Positions 21,958 through 31,181 are shown, numbered from the stretch's first letter. The stretch: 37,825 nucleotides of DNA from an uncultured Mycoplasmatota bacterium (GCA_900549625.1 URPE01000007.1:1-37825), one strand, 5' to 3'. Notes: a model not told the origin generated them from the sequence alone. Numbers and translations: made by a program.

Positions 21958-23004
21958 TTTTAGTTTTCTTTTTAAGTCTTCCGTAATTAAAGCGTCTATT
22001 ATTGGATCTAGTTCCCCATTCATAACGCGATCAAGGGTCATAGTTGAGAAACCAATGCGATGATCTGTTACACGGTTTTGAGGGTAATTGTAAGTTCTTA
22101 TCTTTTCAGAACGATCACCAGTACCAATTTTACTTTTTCTTACATTGCCAACAGAAGCTTCTTTTTCTTGCTCTAGAGCATCATATAATTTTATTTTTAG
22201 TAGTTGCATGGCCTTATCTTTATTACGTAGTTGGCTACGTTCATTTTGACAAGTTACAACTGTGTTAGTTGGTAAATGAGTGATACGTACTGCTGAGTTA
22301 GCTGTATTTACTGATTGGCCACCGGCACCACTTGAGTGATAAACGTCAATTTTTAAATCACTTTCTTTGATTTCAATGTCAACATCATCAACCTCTGGCA
22401 TTACTAAAACTGTTGCTGTAGATGTGTGAACACGGCCTTGTGTTTCTGTAACCGGTACTCTTTGAACACGATGAGCACCACTTTCATATTTTAATTTGGC
22501 ATAAACACTATCACCTTTAATAGTACATTCAACTTGCGAAAATCCTCCACTTGTGCCTTCTATTTGATGATTTATTTCAATCTTCCAGCCATTTTTTTCA
22601 GCATAGTAAGTATACATTCTTAATAAGTCGCCAGCAAAGATATTAGCTTCATCTCCACCTGCAGCACCTCTTATTTCCATGATAACATTTTTGCCATCAT
22701 TTTCATCCTTAGGAATTAGCATTATTTCTAGTTCATTTTTGATTTGTTCTAGTTTATCAGTATTTTCAACTATTTCTAATTCAGCCATTTCTTTTAATTC
22801 CGGATCACTAACAAGAGTTTTGGCTTCATTTAAGGCGTTTTCTGCTTGTTCATATTCTTCATATTTTAAGACAATAGCTTTTAAATCGCTTTGTTCTTTA
22901 GATAATTTACTTACTTTTTTAAAGTCGGACATGATATCACTTTGCATAAGTAAAGCAGATATTTCCTCATAACGAGCTTTAATATTTTCTAGTCTTTCTT
23001 TCAT
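21949..23004 (-). CDS. prfA: Peptide chain release factor 1
   Basis: A 351-residue RF1 that ends translation at UAA and UAG. The codon-reading PVT tripeptide (HRVQRVPVTETQG) marks RF1 rather than RF2, and the catalytic GGQ lies in SSGAGGQSVNTANSAVR. Family length is normal. GGAAGG precedes the ATG. Its presence shows UAG is a true stop here. Confidence 0.97.
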   Translation of the reverse strand: MKERLENIKARYEEISALLMQSDIMSDFKKVSKLSKEQSDLKAIVLKYEEYEQAENALNEAKTLVSDPELKEMAELEIVENTDKLEQIKNELEIMLIPKDENDGKNVIMEIRGAAGGDEANIFAGDLLRMYTYYAEKNGWKIEINHQIEGTSGGFSQVECTIKGDSVYAKLKYESGAHRVQRVPVTETQGRVHTSTATVLVMPEVDDVDIEIKESDLKIDVYHSSGAGGQSVNTANSAVRITHLPTNTVVTCQNERSQLRNKDKAMQLLKIKLYDALEQEKEASVGNVRKSKIGTGDRSEKIRTYNYPQNRVTDHRIGFSTMTLDRVMNGELDPIIDALITEDLKRKLKGE

Positions 23005-23024
23005 TTTTACCTTCCGTTCTAGGA

Positions 23025-23450
23025 TTAGTTTTCTTCCATATCGTCAATAACTACAAAATCTTTTAAATCATCTTCCCCAGTATCGTCATCACTATTTTCA
23101 TCATAGTAGTTGTCTAAATCTTCTTCTTGTTCTTCAACAGGTTCTGGTTCTTCTAGCTCTTCTTCGTATTCATCATCATCTTCTTCAACAACCATTTTTT
23201 CACTATGACGTGTTCTTAAATCCCAGTAACCATTTTCTAACATAATAAATTTTTTATCAGTTGTTAATAGTTCAAAGAAATCTGCTATTTGGCTTTCATA
23301 ATCAGCCTCAGTAAGACCTAGTAAATCACAAATAGTTCTGAATAAGTCAGTTACTTTCATTTTCTTTTTTGTTTCTTCTAATATTTTATAGGCAATATCA
23401 CTATAACTCATTAGTTCTAACTCTTCTTTTCCAATATCTTTTAATTTCAT
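23025..23450 (-). CDS. rpoE: RNA polymerase delta subunit
   Basis: A 141-residue delta subunit, found only in Gram-positive bacteria. The folded N-terminal HARE-HTH domain (MSYSDIAYKILEETKKKM ... YWDLRTRH) is followed by a long acidic, disordered tail (EEDDDEYEEELEEPEPVEEQ). Delta lowers nonspecific RNA polymerase binding and helps recycling. It follows argS by 12 bases; AGGAG overlaps the argS stop region. Confidence 0.96.
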   Translation of the reverse strand: MKLKDIGKEELELMSYSDIAYKILEETKKKMKVTDLFRTICDLLGLTEADYESQIADFFELLTTDKKFIMLENGYWDLRTRHSEKMVVEEDDDEYEEELEEPEPVEEQEEDLDNYYDENSDDDTGEDDLKDFVVIDDMEEN

Positions 23451-23462
23451 ATTTTTTTCTCC

Positions 23463-25160
23463 TTACATTTTCTCTGGAATGGCAATAATTAGTAAATTTA
23501 ACATTTCTTTTAATATAGTATTACCTATCTTTAAAAGAGTTAACCAATTATCTTTTTTTATTTTATCTTCTAAATTATTAATATGATTTATTTCATAAAA
23601 TGCGTTTAAGTTTACACAAAGTTCATAAACATAATTTGCTAATACTGAAGGTAGTCTTGTATAAAAGGCATTATTTAAAATACTTTCTAGTTCTAATATT
23701 TTCATTCTAAGATTTCTATCTTCCATATTATAGATAACCTTATTTAATGTGTTACTTGGTGGTTGTTCACCATTTATAACCCGATTAATTCTAGTATAAG
23801 TATATAATAGATATGGTCCTGTTTTACCAACTACTTCTGAAAATTTTTGAATATCAAAAATGTAGTCTTTTTCACGATTGTTTTGTAAATCAGCAAATTT
23901 TATAATAGCATTTACAAGAATATCTAAGTCTTTATTAGACATGGTTTTATTTTTTTCATTGGTACTAATAAATGTTTCTTTTGTTTCTTTAAATAAATCA
24001 TCCAACTTAGGAGCATTACCAGCTCGCGTTTTAAATGGTTTATTATCAGGACCATTTACTGTTCCAAATGGAAGATGCTCAAAAGTACTATTATTAGTAA
24101 ACCCAAGTAATTCACATACTCTAAAAAGGGATTCAAAGTGAAGGGATTGTCTATTATCTGTTACATATAAGAAGTGATTAGGATTATAATCTTTTATTCT
24201 TTCTAAAATAGTAGCTAGGTCGGTTGTACTATATAGATAGGCTCCATTACTTTTTTGGTAAATAAAGGGTGGCATTTCTTTAGTATCGGTGTCTTTTTTG
24301 ATATTGATTATCTTTGCTCCATCACTAGTAGTTAATAAGTTTTTACTATTTAATATATCTGTTAATTCATCAATGTATTTATATGAATCAGATTCACCAT
24401 ACCAAAGAGAGAAAGAAACATCTAGGTATTTATATATTCTTTTAATATCTTCACCAGAAACATCTCTTATTTTCTTAAAGTATTCTTGATATAGTTTATT
24501 ACCATCTTGCATTTGTTTTGTAATATCAGCACAGATAGTTTTTATTTTTTCATCTTCTTTACATAAGCCACTTATTTTTGGATAAATTTCTTCTAATTTG
24601 GATAAAGTTATATCTTCTACTTTGATATTTTCTTCTTTTAAACCATATATTACTTGACCTATTTGTAAACCATAATCACCAAGATGAACATCACTTATAC
24701 AAGTAGAACCCATATATTCAATTATTCTTTTGATTGATTCACCTACTATCGCACTTCTTAAATGACCAACGTGTAATGGTTTGGCAATATTAGGGCCACC
24801 GTAGTCAATAAAGTAAGTTTCTTTTTTTGGTAGTTTGATACCAAATTTCGGCGTATTATTCATGGTATTTAGTAAATCATTTATATATTCATCTTTTAAT
24901 TTGAAATTAATAAAGCCTGGTGGGGCAAATAGGATACTTACTAGTTCATCACGAGGATATAGTTCTTGCCATTTATTAACAATATTTTCGCCAATAACCA
25001 TAGGACTTAGGTGCAATTCTTTAGCTTGCTTAAAAGAGCCATCATATTGATAATCGCATAAATCCTTACGATTAGATAAAATTATTTCATTGTAGTTAGT
25101 ATTATAATTTAACTTTTCTAAAACACTTGTTAATCTTTCTTTTATATTATCTGTTACCAT
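23463..25160 (-). CDS. argS: Arginyl-tRNA synthetase
   Basis: A 565-residue class I synthetase for arginine. Seen: an N-terminal domain, GGPNIAKPLHVGHLRSAI with the HIGH-type HVGH, PFGTVNGPDNKPFKTRAGN in the KMSKS region (no canonical KMSKS, as in many ArgRS), and a DALR-type C-terminal anticodon domain. I start at the ATG at 25160 with AAAGGA upstream, one base after the ywiB stop. ywiB-argS-rpoE order is as in Bacillus. Confidence 0.96.
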   Translation of the reverse strand: MVTDNIKERLTSVLEKLNYNTNYNEIILSNRKDLCDYQYDGSFKQAKELHLSPMVIGENIVNKWQELYPRDELVSILFAPPGFINFKLKDEYINDLLNTMNNTPKFGIKLPKKETYFIDYGGPNIAKPLHVGHLRSAIVGESIKRIIEYMGSTCISDVHLGDYGLQIGQVIYGLKEENIKVEDITLSKLEEIYPKISGLCKEDEKIKTICADITKQMQDGNKLYQEYFKKIRDVSGEDIKRIYKYLDVSFSLWYGESDSYKYIDELTDILNSKNLLTTSDGAKIINIKKDTDTKEMPPFIYQKSNGAYLYSTTDLATILERIKDYNPNHFLYVTDNRQSLHFESLFRVCELLGFTNNSTFEHLPFGTVNGPDNKPFKTRAGNAPKLDDLFKETKETFISTNEKNKTMSNKDLDILVNAIIKFADLQNNREKDYIFDIQKFSEVVGKTGPYLLYTYTRINRVINGEQPPSNTLNKVIYNMEDRNLRMKILELESILNNAFYTRLPSVLANYVYELCVNLNAFYEINHINNLEDKIKKDNWLTLLKIGNTILKEMLNLLIIAIPEKM

Positions 25161-25161
25161 A

Positions 25162-25497
25162 TTATTCGTCCTTTCTAATAACCAAAGACATAGGATTATC
25201 ATCGGTTTCAATTAGATAGTTCAGTTTTAATTCATTTTGATTCTTCAAAAGAATAGCATATTCTACATTTACTTGCAATAGGTAATCTTCTTTTTTTAAT
25301 TTGATTTCACATTTCTCTTCTTGGATATCTAATAAAAATATGTATTCTTCATTTTCTCTTGTAAATATTTTTCTTTCTAAATCAATAGTAGTTATACAAT
25401 CTTCTAAATTAAATTTAAGTAAATTATTGATTTTGTCTACTTTTACTTTTTGATTTAATACTACTTCTTCTCCTTTATATAAAGTTAGTTTGTGCAT
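25162..25497 (-). CDS. DUF1934 / YwiB-family protein
   Basis: A 111-residue beta-rich protein without known function. Its position directly before argS and rpoE matches B. subtilis ywiB, and the length and strand-rich pattern fit this calycin-like family. I start at the ATG at 25497 (MHKLTLYKGEEVV) with GAGGTGAG 5 bases upstream. It is the first gene of the long run ending at the SGNH-like gene, driven by the promoter at 25525-25553. Confidence 0.75.
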   Translation of the reverse strand: MHKLTLYKGEEVVLNQKVKVDKINNLLKFNLEDCITTIDLERKIFTRENEEYIFLLDIQEEKCEIKLKKEDYLLQVNVEYAILLKNQNELKLNYLIETDDNPMSLVIRKDE

Positions 25498-25524
25498 AAA
25501 CTCACCTCTTTTTTTAACGCGTAC

Positions 25525-25553
25525 ATTGTACCAAAATATTATCATAATGTCTA
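25525..25553 (-). promoter_or_regulatory. Promoter of the ywiB-argS-rpoE-prfA run
   Basis: The minus strand has TAGACA (25548-25553), 17 bases and TACAAT (25525-25530), preceded by TGG (extended -10). Each hexamer matches consensus at five of six positions. Confidence 0.75.
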
Positions 25554-25660
25554 TTAGTTTTTTAGTGGTTCTTTACTAGTTTTATTTATAGATGATATTT
25601 CACATATTTTTAACTTATATTTTTTTTATAATTACTCATATTAAATGATAGGTGGAAGAC

Positions 25661-27607
25661 ATGAAGAAAGTTTTTAAATTTAGTTTATTTCTTTTTTTAG
25701 CTATTATAGTAGCAGTTTTAGGTATTTATGTGTATGCTTTTTTTTCTCCAAAATTGGAACTTAAAAATGCTGGTAAAGTGTTTATATATGATAAAGATGA
25801 GAATTTAATGTATCAAGGAAGTGGTTCTAATGATTGGATTAGTTTAAATGATATATCACCAGATCTTGTACATGCCGTTGTTAGTGTAGAAGACAAGAAT
25901 TTTTATAAACATCAAGGATTTGATTATTTAAGAATTTTAAAAGCTTTAACTAGTAATATTCGTTATAATACTAGAGTTGGGGCTTCTACTATATCGCAGC
26001 AATATATAAAGAACTTGTTTTTAACTTTTGAACAGACGTGGAAAAGAAAGATTGAAGAAGCATTTTTAACAATTGAACTAGAGGTGCATTATAGTAAGGA
26101 CGCTATTTTAGAAGGTTATTTAAATACCATAAATTATGGAGAAGGCAATTATGGAATTGAAGATGCTAGTAGATATTATTTTCAAAAAAGTAGTAAAGAT
26201 TTAACCTTGGAAGAAGCTATAATGCTCGCAGGTATTCCAAAGAACCCTAGTAATTATAATCCAGTAAGTGATTATGATGCTTGTATTAAAAGAGCTATGG
26301 TTGTTGCAGAGTCTATGTATAAAAATGGTTATTTAAGTGAAACACAATATAAAAGTCTTTTTAATGATAAAATAACGGTTTATGGTAGTCGTGGAGAAGA
26401 AAATTTACAAATGATTATGTATTATCAAGATGCCGTTTTAGAAGAATTAGAAAGTATTAAAGAGTTTCCTAAGTCATTAATTGATTCAGGTGGACTTAAA
26501 ATATATACGACATTTGACCGGGATGCTCAGGAGAATATGGAAAATTCTATTTTAAAGATGATGGGTAATCAAGATGATTTACAAATAGCAAGTGTGATTG
26601 TAAACCCAAAAGATGGTGGGGTTATGGCTTTAACAGGTGGACTTAATTATGCAAAAAGTCAATATAACAGAGCAACTAAGTCAAAAAGACAGGTAGGAAG
26701 TACAATGAAACCATTTTTATATTATGCAGCCTTAGAACAAGGCATGGTATCATCTTCGACTTTTAAGAGTGAGAAAACTACATTTTCTTTTTCTAATAAT
26801 CAGTTTTATTCGCCAAGAAATTATAATGATATATATGCGAATAAAGATATTACTATGGCAGCAGCTTTGGCTTTTTCAGATAATATTTATGCGGTTAAAA
26901 CGCATTTGTTTTTAGGAACTGATGTGCTTGTTAATATAGCACATAAAGCTGGTATTAAAGAAGAGTTAACTAGTGTACCATCACTTGCTTTAGGAACAAG
27001 TGAATTAAATATGCTAGACTTTGCAACTGGTTATACAACTTTGGCTAGTGGTGGTGATGAAAAGAAACTACATTTTATTAAAAAGGTATATGATAATGAT
27101 GGTAATTTACTTTATGAGTTTAAAGAAAAACACAACTATGTTTTTAATAGTAATGATGTATATATTTTAAATGAACTTTTAACGGGGACTACTAATTCGG
27201 TTTTCTCTGATTATACGACCCCTACTGCTTTATCACTTGCTTCTAAAATGAGCCGCAAGTACGCACTTAAAACGGGAACTACTAATACTGATTCTTGGGT
27301 TTGTGGATATAATCCGGAGGCCCTTATGATGGTATGGGTTGGTAAGGATGATGCTGATGATATAGATAACACGGCCAGTTATTATTCGAAAAATATATGG
27401 CTAGATACTTTAGAAGGTTTTCTTAAAGATAAAGAACTTACTTGGTATGAAACACCAGTAAATGTTATAGGAGTAGTTAAAGATGGTATAACAGGAGAAG
27501 AAAAACATGATGGGAAAAACAATACAATATTATATTATGTAAAGGGAACGGAGCTTGGGGTATCTATGGCTCAGGAAAGTATTGTAAACAAAAAAAATTC
27601 TAGTTAG
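25661..27607 (+). CDS. Class A penicillin-binding protein (transglycosylase/transpeptidase)
   Basis: A 648-residue bifunctional PBP1-type enzyme that polymerises and cross-links peptidoglycan. One N-terminal membrane anchor is followed by a GT51 domain with Glu77 in VEDKNFYKHQGFD, GASTISQQ, RKIEEA and GYLNTINYGEGNYGIEDAS. The transpeptidase has the active-site Ser347 (GSTMKPF), an SDN motif (FSDNIYAVK) and KTGTTN at 537-542. I start at the ATG at 25661, with AGGTGG 6 bases upstream; an upstream GTG lies inside that ribosome site. It is divergent from ywiB and convergent with noc, whose stop it overlaps by 8 bases. Confidence 0.96.
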   Translation: MKKVFKFSLFLFLAIIVAVLGIYVYAFFSPKLELKNAGKVFIYDKDENLMYQGSGSNDWISLNDISPDLVHAVVSVEDKNFYKHQGFDYLRILKALTSNIRYNTRVGASTISQQYIKNLFLTFEQTWKRKIEEAFLTIELEVHYSKDAILEGYLNTINYGEGNYGIEDASRYYFQKSSKDLTLEEAIMLAGIPKNPSNYNPVSDYDACIKRAMVVAESMYKNGYLSETQYKSLFNDKITVYGSRGEENLQMIMYYQDAVLEELESIKEFPKSLIDSGGLKIYTTFDRDAQENMENSILKMMGNQDDLQIASVIVNPKDGGVMALTGGLNYAKSQYNRATKSKRQVGSTMKPFLYYAALEQGMVSSSTFKSEKTTFSFSNNQFYSPRNYNDIYANKDITMAAALAFSDNIYAVKTHLFLGTDVLVNIAHKAGIKEELTSVPSLALGTSELNMLDFATGYTTLASGGDEKKLHFIKKVYDNDGNLLYEFKEKHNYVFNSNDVYILNELLTGTTNSVFSDYTTPTALSLASKMSRKYALKTGTTNTDSWVCGYNPEALMMVWVGKDDADDIDNTASYYSKNIWLDTLEGFLKDKELTWYETPVNVIGVVKDGITGEEKHDGKNNTILYYVKGTELGVSMAQESIVNKKNSS

Positions 27608-27620
27608 AACTAGAGTTTTT
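27593..27620. terminator. Bidirectional terminator between PBP and noc
   Basis: AAAAATTCTAGTT / AACTAGAGTTTTT with one mismatch, A and T runs on both sides. The stop codons of both convergent genes are inside the hairpin. Confidence 0.8.
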
Positions 27621-28847
27621 AATTGTCATTTTTTTAATATTAATAGTCATTTGATAGCTATCCTGTAAATCTATTTCTTCTAAGTTTAAGTTAAAACCTG
27701 TTTGTTCCATTTTGCTTACTAGGCCTCGGATCTCGTTAATGGCTGTTTTTAAATCAAGACCTTTTTCTTCTTCAAGCATTTGATTATAATTAGGGTCTAG
27801 TTTGATTACTGAGTCCATAGGATCTATTATGGTATCTTTGGTGGCTGGTTTTATTTCTTCTATTGTATTATTACTTTCAGTATTTTTTGAAGCACCAAAA
27901 TTAAATGGCATAAATGTTTCTTCTTCCTTTGGTAATGGACTTTCTTTAGCCTCATCTAAATCATCAAAATCACCTAAAACTTCAATTTGATTATTGACTC
28001 CATTAGATATAACTGGTTCTACAGGTGATATTTCTTCTTTTAAAGCGGAGTTATTTATACCCATATTCATATTAGCAGCTTCATCTTCTAGGAAATTAAA
28101 GAATTTATTTGGCATTTTTGGTTCTTCTCTTTTTATATTCTCAATGGTAGTATTATCATCTGTAGGAACAGAACCTAAATTATTGTTATTTATCATAGTA
28201 TCACTATTTGTAGTTGGAGATTCTTTAATTGGTTCTTCAACTAACCCTCCCTTTTCTTTTTTTATGGCTAAATCAAGTTCACGAACGTTCCATCTTTTAG
28301 AAATGATTTTTTGTAACCATTTGGCTTGTTCTTCTTTAGGAAGGGCAAGCAGACTTCTTGCATGACGTTCGCCAATTTTATTTTGAAGAAGTGCATCTTG
28401 AACTTCTGGAGCAAGGTTAAGTAAACGAAGTTTATTAGCTATGGTGCTTTGACTTACACCCATTTTTTTAGCTAGTTGTTCTTGAGTCATATAGCCTCGG
28501 TCTAATAAATTTTTATAAGATTTTGCTTCCTCGATTGCCGTTAAATTTCTTCTTTGAATGTTCTCAACTAAGGCAATTTCAGCACTTTGGTTATCATCAA
28601 TATTAGATATTATTGCTGGAACTGTTCTTAGGCCTGCCATAGTAGATGCTTTATATCTTCTTTCACCGGCAATTATTTCAAATTTATTACCAAGTCTTCT
28701 TAATACTAATGGTTGAATAACCCCATGTTGTTTAATAGATTCAGAAAGTTCTTTTAGGCCTTCTTCATCAAACGCTAAACGTGGTTGAAAACGGTTTGGT
28801 ATAATGTCCTCGATTGGCACTTGTATAATCTTTTCTTCTGTATTCAC
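27600..28847 (-). CDS. noc: Nucleoid occlusion protein Noc (ParB family) with long internal insert
   Basis: A 415-residue ParB-family CTPase. IIPNRFQPR at residues 15-23 and SQSTIANKLRLLNL in the helix-turn-helix are Noc rather than Spo0J signatures; the CTP motif GERRYKAS is at 61-68. The C-terminal dimerisation domain is about residues 350-415. Noc is normally about 285 residues; the extra length is an acidic, Asn-rich linker (about 205-350). The N-terminal amphipathic helix that B. subtilis Noc uses for membrane binding is absent. The start is a GTG with GGGG upstream. It is the old neighbour of rsmG, now parted from it by an IS element. Confidence 0.88.
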   Translation of the reverse strand: MNTEEKIIQVPIEDIIPNRFQPRLAFDEEGLKELSESIKQHGVIQPLVLRRLGNKFEIIAGERRYKASTMAGLRTVPAIISNIDDNQSAEIALVENIQRRNLTAIEEAKSYKNLLDRGYMTQEQLAKKMGVSQSTIANKLRLLNLAPEVQDALLQNKIGERHARSLLALPKEEQAKWLQKIISKRWNVRELDLAIKKEKGGLVEEPIKESPTTNSDTMINNNNLGSVPTDDNTTIENIKREEPKMPNKFFNFLEDEAANMNMGINNSALKEEISPVEPVISNGVNNQIEVLGDFDDLDEAKESPLPKEEETFMPFNFGASKNTESNNTIEEIKPATKDTIIDPMDSVIKLDPNYNQMLEEEKGLDLKTAINEIRGLVSKMEQTGFNLNLEEIDLQDSYQMTINIKKMTIKNSSSN

Positions 28848-28885
28848 TTAAATCAGCCCCTTACCCTTATTTTTATCTATAATTA

Positions 28886-28914
28886 ATTTTATCAGCAATT
28901 TGCTATTTAAGCAA
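28886..28914 (-). promoter_or_regulatory. noc promoter
   Basis: The minus strand reads TTGCTT (28909-28914), 17 bases, then TAAAAT (28886-28891) with TGA before it (extended -10), about 40 bases upstream of the noc GTG. Confidence 0.65.
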
Positions 28915-28927
28915 GATAGAAAAAGAA

Positions 28928-28953
28928 AAAATCTCATGCTTATTTGAGATTTT
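28928..28953 (-). terminator. Former rsmG terminator, displaced by the IS
   Basis: The minus strand forms AAAATCTCA / TGAGATTTT around an eight-base loop, then TTTTTTC. Its left arm overlaps the target-site duplication, and the bases directly before it on the minus strand recreate the rsmG stop. Before the insertion it would have stood right after rsmG. Confidence 0.8.
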
Positions 28954-28954
28954 A

Positions 28955-28973
28955 GTTACTACTCAACCATTAG
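28955..28973 (+). repeat. Left terminal inverted repeat of the IS66 element
   Basis: GTTACTACTCAACCATTAG; the outer 8 bases AGATTTTA (28947-28954) are the left copy of the target duplication. Confidence 0.88.
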
Positions 28974-29003
28974 AAAAAAATAACACAAAATAATAAAAAC
29001 GAA

Positions 29004-29067
29004 TTATAATTTAAGTACGAGGTGGACTACTCTAAACCAATCGTCAAAAAACACCTCGTTTTTTTAT
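29004..29067 (+). ncRNA. Candidate short hairpin transcript with terminator
   Basis: TATAAT (29004-29009) is followed 7 bases later by ACGAGGTG (29017-29024), which pairs perfectly with CACCTCGT (29052-29059) ahead of TTTTTTTT. A transcript starting there would be about 50 bases, all hairpin, loop and U tail. No good -35 is visible. It could instead be the end of a lost gene. It lies near the left end of the IS66 element. Confidence 0.35.
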
Positions 29068-29109
29068 TGATATTATCATAAACTATTATTAGCTTAGTGT
29101 AGTGATGAA

Positions 29110-29547
29110 ATGAAAAGAACTATAAATAATGATATATATATAATGTACAAAGAAGAATATTTGAAAAATTTAAAATTAGAAAATGAGCAAAACAAATTAA
29201 AACTAGAAAATGCAAATCTAAAATACGAACCAGAATATAAAACTTATATTTTTGAAAAAAAATAAAGTCAGAAACAGAAAAAATGTTATCCCCTTAGTAA
29301 AAGAAAATGATACCTTAAAAGAAAAATCAAAGGGTGCTTATGAAGAAATAAATAGATTAAAAAATCAACTAGAAAATTACAATTATAATATAGACAAACT
29401 TGAATTAAAGATTCACAAAATAGTACAAATTAAAGAATACCAACTAATAAAGAAATAATAACATCTAAAACTGGTGCCAATGTGTATAATCATCGAGAAA
29501 AGAGTTCTAACAAAACAGGTGTGCAATATGGTCCTTACTTAAACTGA
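29110..29547 (+). pseudogene. IS66-type transposase, N-terminal half (frameshifted)
   Basis: The first frame reads MKRTINNDIYIMYKEEYLKN then a coiled-coil NLKLENEQNKLKLENANLKY, ending in TAA after a run of A. The next frame (from about 29252) continues with a coiled coil ending EYQLIKK, and a third reads TSKTGANVYNHREKSSNKTG then VQYGPYLN and TGA. The coiled coil followed by an Asn/Lys/Gly-rich 'NHREKSNKKTGGQFGHKG'-like stretch is the normal start of IS66 TnpC proteins. It stops abruptly where the inserted segment begins. Confidence 0.75.
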
Positions 29548-29614
29548 GATTATATTACATTGTAATTTGTCCACAAAAATGTGTCTAAAAAATTGAGATA
29601 GATCCATTATTACT

Positions 29615-29743
29615 ATTTCTAAATTCTTAGGATATACTAAAATAGAAGAAACACTTAATACATATACACATTTATATAAAAATGCTCTAACTGATATAAC
29701 ATCATTAATTAATGATATGAATGAAGCTAGGATTAACTCCTAG
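29615..29743 (+). pseudogene. Tyrosine integrase C-terminal fragment
   Basis: Forty-two residues read ISKFLGYTKIEETLNTYTHL then YKNALTDITSLINDMNEAR and TAG. The LG-(H/Y)-T ... TL-TY-HLY pattern is the last part of phage/ICE tyrosine recombinases, including the catalytic tyrosine. The rest of the gene is absent; no frame continues upstream of about 29605. It retains its own terminator at 29726-29750. Confidence 0.78.
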
Positions 29744-29750
29744 CCTTTTA
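29726..29750 (+). terminator. Terminator after the integrase fragment
   Basis: GCTAGGA / TCCTAGC around TTAAC, then CTTTTATCTTTT on the plus strand. The integrase stop lies in the right arm. Confidence 0.65.
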
Positions 29751-31181
29751 TCTTTTGAATCTATATTTTGCATCATCAGTATATTCTAAAATATCACAAT
29801 TAATTAATTGATTAATTATATCTAATGCTCTTGATTTTTTTACACCAAATGCTTTTTCAACTTTTTCTCTATTGAAGAAAGTATCATATCCATAATCATT
29901 AAATAAGTTCTCTAAATTTGATAAATAGTTACCTCTAACTTTTCCAGAAAGAGTTTTATACATTTTTACTATGAAATAATCTGAATCTTTAGAAAGAATT
30001 ACTTTTTCTCTTTCAACTGTTTTATTTTCTTTAACATATCTTTTATTTGGAAAAATCACAGTAAAGCTTGATACTCCTGAAGTAAATTTTGGCTTCATTG
30101 AACAATCAGAATAAGATTCTAAAATTCTTGTTATTCCACTTCCTCTTCTATCCATATAATGAAGTCTCCCAAACAAATCGGAAATGATAGTATTTCTTCT
30201 TAATGATGGGATCATCGTTAAATCTAAATCCTGAATTTGACTGCCATCAACCATTCCTCCTGGTGATGTAATTTCAAGCCTATCATCAAACATATCTATA
30301 TGTATTTCTGATCCTAAAATTTGATAATCTCTATGTATTATTGCATTAACCAAGGCTTCACGAATTGCCTTAGTAGGATAATCTTCAAATTCTTCCCTGT
30401 GCATACCATTTATCTGCCATGAAGTTTTTGAATTATTTTTTATAAATGTTTCTGCATTTGTTAATATACTAATAATGCTCCCATTATATTCCTTATCATC
30501 TTCGGCATCTCCCTCAACAGAGCCTTTAACTATTCCTTTCCATTTAGTGCAAAAAGCTTTTGATTGTTTTAATAAGCCTTGATCGGATAATAAAAGTCCA
30601 GCATTAGTAACATATCCATCTTTATTAACCAAATTAAACGAAAGGTAATCTCGATCTTTGTTCACTATAACATTTGCTTCCTTTTTTAGAGTTGCATCTA
30701 ATAATGTGAAACTAACATCATCAATTTTATATTCAGAAGCAATCCCATCAAAAGTTCTGTTTTGCCCTTTTAAAATCAAACTTTTTAACATATGATCAGG
30801 AGCTTCTATACTTTGATCTCCAGACCTAATATACGCAGTTTTTCTGCCATCACTACTATAATAATAAGGTGTTTCTGGTCCATCTCCAACTTTAACTTCC
30901 AAAAACGACTTTTCATCTTCTTCAAAAGGATTTAATTCATATCTTGGTACAGGAGATATTTTCGTATTAATTAATTCTGTAATTTTTGACGATACTGCAC
31001 TTATATTATCTATGCCTACCGGTTTTTTATCGGTATCTCTTACGCCATATAACAAAATTCCTCCCTTTGTATTTGCAAAGGCAGATACAGTTTTCAACCA
31101 GCTTCTTGGCTTGTTTGTTTCCAAAGTTTCTTTAAAGTCTATATATGTGGATTCTACATTTTTATAATCTGATAACTTCAT
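29748..31181 (-). CDS. AlbA_2 (Schlafen-type) DNA-binding / GHKL-like ATPase regulator
   Basis: An intact 477-residue protein. Residues 1 to about 130 are an AlbA_2/Schlafen-type domain (YIDFKETLET ... VSAFANTKGGILLYGVRD). A HATPase_c_4-like domain follows, with AIREALVNAIIHRDY near 272-286, ITSPGGMVDG, and DRRGSGITRILE near 341-352. The end (YDTFFNREKVEKAFGVKKSR) is a probable winged helix. Such proteins are annotated as transcriptional regulators or 'RecG-like' proteins, and some accompany defence islands. I start at the ATG at 31181 with GGGAG upstream. It is the only intact gene in the IS66 element. Four 17-base repeats lie 117-233 bases upstream and are likely its operators. Confidence 0.85.
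   Translation of the reverse strand: MKLSDYKNVESTYIDFKETLETNKPRSWLKTVSAFANTKGGILLYGVRDTDKKPVGIDNISAVSSKITELINTKISPVPRYELNPFEEDEKSFLEVKVGDGPETPYYYSSDGRKTAYIRSGDQSIEAPDHMLKSLILKGQNRTFDGIASEYKIDDVSFTLLDATLKKEANVIVNKDRDYLSFNLVNKDGYVTNAGLLLSDQGLLKQSKAFCTKWKGIVKGSVEGDAEDDKEYNGSIISILTNAETFIKNNSKTSWQINGMHREEFEDYPTKAIREALVNAIIHRDYQILGSEIHIDMFDDRLEITSPGGMVDGSQIQDLDLTMIPSLRRNTIISDLFGRLHYMDRRGSGITRILESYSDCSMKPKFTSGVSSFTVIFPNKRYVKENKTVEREKVILSKDSDYFIVKMYKTLSGKVRGNYLSNLENLFNDYGYDTFFNREKVEKAFGVKKSRALDIINQLINCDILEYTDDAKYRFKR

Noticed and set aside
27994..28365. Long plus-strand open frame opposite noc
   Set aside because: It lies wholly within noc on the other strand, has low-complexity Ser/Leu-rich sequence and no ribosome site. 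The same applies to the plus-strand frame at 34900-35289 opposite mnmE.
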